Below are positions 19,803 to 21,233 of a stretch of DNA of 21,233 nt, in pieces. Made by a program: the position numbers and the translations under genes. The notes under the pieces were generated by a model. It did no database searches and was not told where the DNA came from. It saw only the letters and a list, made by a program, of their open reading frames with translations. Numbering within the stretch: position 1 is the stretch's first letter; each line of letters opens with the position of its first letter. Location of the stretch: the NCBI GenBank assembly GCA_000310025.1, contig FN649758.1, positions 3,372,114-3,393,346 on the forward strand, written 5' to 3'. The DNA comes from Ectocarpus siliculosus. Taxonomy: Eukaryota > Sar > Phaeophyceae > Ectocarpales > Ectocarpaceae.

Positions 19803-20727
19803 TTACTTGGCCTCGAGGGTCGCTTCTGCCCGCGCTTCTTCCAGCATCTGGAGGATGTTTTCCCTTGGGCCTAGAACCTCTTCCTCTGGCTCGCCATCTC
19901 CACCCTCCTCCCCTGCCAACGATGCGTCCTCCTTCCCCGCGGGTTCCTTCTCCTCTCCATCTTCAACCGTCACGTCTTTTTCATCTCCCTCTTGGAGATT
20001 GGCGTCCTTTTCATCCAATTCCTCAAACATGATGTCCTCTTCGTCATCGTCGTCGAACATGATGTCCTCCTGGCCGGCGGCACTTGCGCGTTCGTTGTCT
20101 TCGTCCGCGGTAAAGAAGTTCTCGACAACTTGGGGCACGAAAACAGAGTCGAAGCTGTCTCCGGGCCGCTCACCCGCGTCGTTACGGCTGTTCGGGTCCG
20201 CTCCGGCATTGAGAAGATACCTTTCAACACACGAAGACAAACACGCATGAAATATGAACCCTTGATGTAGTATGCAAAGCGCAGGGAGGTGAGAGAGAAG
20301 AGTGAACATAATCGACCCATGTCTTCTCTGCATCCAAAGGTACACTTTGGAGGAATCGATCTCGGTGCTTTTCGTTGTCAAAGCGTCATGCCGACATGGC
20401 AAGCTAATCACAAAAGCCACAACGTGTGGAGGCATGGAGAGTGGGACGGTCACCAGCCTTTTGAGGTTAGATCTTGTACCCTTGACCACACGGCCACCTC
20501 CGTGGATGGTCTCCCTCGTAGCGTGGTATGCTTCTGCAGGGCAGTGGCAGGGATCCCGGTTTGAACTACCATTTGGTGGAATTGAACATAAAAATTCAGC
20601 CCAAGTTTCACTCACTCGACCGCATCCTCGTTTCCCCAGAAGCATGCCAGGCTCAGCGCCGTGTCCCCCTTGTTATTGCGCAGCTCTAGCTCCGCGTCGC
20701 CTTCCGTGACGAGTACTCTCGCAAGGT
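19803..20727 (-). CDS. Ankyrin-repeat protein with long acidic C-terminal tail (last two exons)
   Basis: Minus-strand exons 20616-20727 and 19803-20220 join in phase 2 (GTCGA|gtgagt at 20615; acceptor gttgaaag, exon from 20220) to give NEDAVEYLLNAGADPNSRND. The upstream exon holds an ankyrin repeat (LRNNKGDTALSLACFWGNED), entered in phase 1 after acceptor gagcgcag, so earlier exons lie to the right, beyond or inside the poor-quality edge. The tail (about 110 residues) is rich in Asp and Glu, repeats the motif EDIMF twice, and ends in a helical ENILQMLEEARAEATLEAK before TAA at 19803. Ankyrin repeats are protein-binding modules. The acidic tail suggests binding of basic partners, but no specific function can be given. 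Running the last exon's frame upstream past 20220 crosses the intron and is not real. Confidence 0.75.
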
Positions 20728-20848
20728 CTGCGCTCAAGCCACAGCACAGAGGAACGGGGGTAGACCAACGAAGCAGAAGCCAGGGGAACACGGGCATGGT
20801 GTAAGGCGATGCATGATGAGAAGTAGGATTGGGGGAGGGGGGGGGGGG

Positions 20849-20892
20849 TGCTAATGTTTGCATGCCTTATCAGTTAGGCCGTTGACCACGCG
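20849..20892 (-). repeat. tRNA-like repeat fragment, copy D
   Basis: Minus strand: CGTGGTCAACGGCCTAACTG, then ATAAGGCATGCAAACAT, followed by GCACCCCC and a C run. It matches 1806-1838 closely and resembles the half-tRNA heads at 116-161 and 1861-1909. It lies upstream of the visible ankyrin exons, either in an intron or outside the gene. Confidence 0.35.
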
Positions 20893-20904
20893 TACTCCAG
20901 AACA

Positions 20905-21233
20905 GGAGGCGGGGGGGGGGGGGGGGACCCTAACCCGGGCTTGCCCGGGTCTTTAAACCTTTGATTTCCCTCCCCTCAAAACCCGGGAGGGAAACCCCCG
21001 GGTTTCCCCCGAACCAGGTTTCCCATTCCCCAAGGCGAAGGGGCCCGGGGGATTTTGGGGTTTTTCTTTCCAAAAAAATTTTTAACCCCGAATAACTTCC
21101 CCCAGGGGGGTTTTCCCATTTTTCCCAAACGGGGGGGAACCTTTCCCTTCCCCGGGAGTGGGGGTTTCCCCCCCCCCCAAAATAAATTACCCCCCCCCCC
21201 TTTTTGGGGGGGGGGGGGGGGGGGGGGGGGGGG
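20905..21233. other. Low-quality right edge
   Basis: From about 20905 the sequence becomes strings of doubled and tripled bases and long G or C runs, ending in a pure G run. That is what poor read ends look like, not biology. The single ccctaaccc at about 20927-20935 is not a telomere array. Upstream exons of the ankyrin gene may be lost here. Confidence 0.65.

Noticed and set aside
20221-20645. Upstream extension of the ankyrin last-exon frame to a Met at 20645
   Set aside because: The extension runs through the intron. The phase-2 splice from 20616 to 20220 gives a continuous ankyrin sequence, which the extension does not.
20927-20935. ccctaaccc, resembling a telomere unit
   Set aside because: It occurs once only, inside low-quality sequence with many doubled bases, and not in a tandem array.

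Overview
This window looks like nuclear DNA of a stramenopile, most likely a brown alga close to Ectocarpus. Three things suggest this. Genes are broken into many small exons by GT-AG introns of 140-1400 bp. There are purine-rich and CA microsatellites. Above all, there is a leucine-rich-repeat (LRR) gene in which each 24-residue repeat has its own 72-nt, phase-1 exon and the N-terminal cap is of the type seen in Ectocarpus LRR proteins. Species assignment is inference. The outer ~115 bp on the left and ~300 bp on the right have runs and doubled bases typical of low-quality read ends, so the window is probably a whole draft contig and both edge genes are cut off.

Layout. (1) 717-3958, minus strand: the first five exons of a WD40 gene resembling PLAA/Ufd3/Doa1 (ubiquitin and Cdc48 pathway); its 3' part is missing on the left. 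(2) 3959-7253: intergenic and repeat-rich, with a local duplication, a ~174-bp pogo-like MITE, tRNA-like fragments and a large foldback repeat. (3) 7254-12358, plus strand: an LRR gene with a cap exon and nine single-LRR exons, all joined in phase 1. (4) 13027-18009, plus strand: about ten further exons of unrecognised function that join in phase to the last LRR exon and end at a stop codon. I read (3) and (4) as probably one gene of roughly 880 codons. (5) 18010-19802: no supported gene. (6) 19803-20727, minus strand: the last two exons of an ankyrin-repeat gene with a very acidic tail.

The most interesting structure is inside the LRR gene. Introns 2, 4, 6, 7, 8 and 10, and perhaps 3, each carry a copy of an LRR exon on the opposite strand. 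One (11449-11520) is an open 72-nt phase-1 exon with a CAG acceptor and a GC donor. Another (10045-10116) is exactly 72 nt with CAG and GT flanks. The others are decayed. Sense and antisense LRR cassettes therefore alternate along about 5 kb. This fits the exon-shuffling LRR families described for brown algae, and it raises the question whether the antisense cassettes are debris of inversions, exons of an interleaved opposite-strand gene, or a sequence reservoir for cassette exchange.
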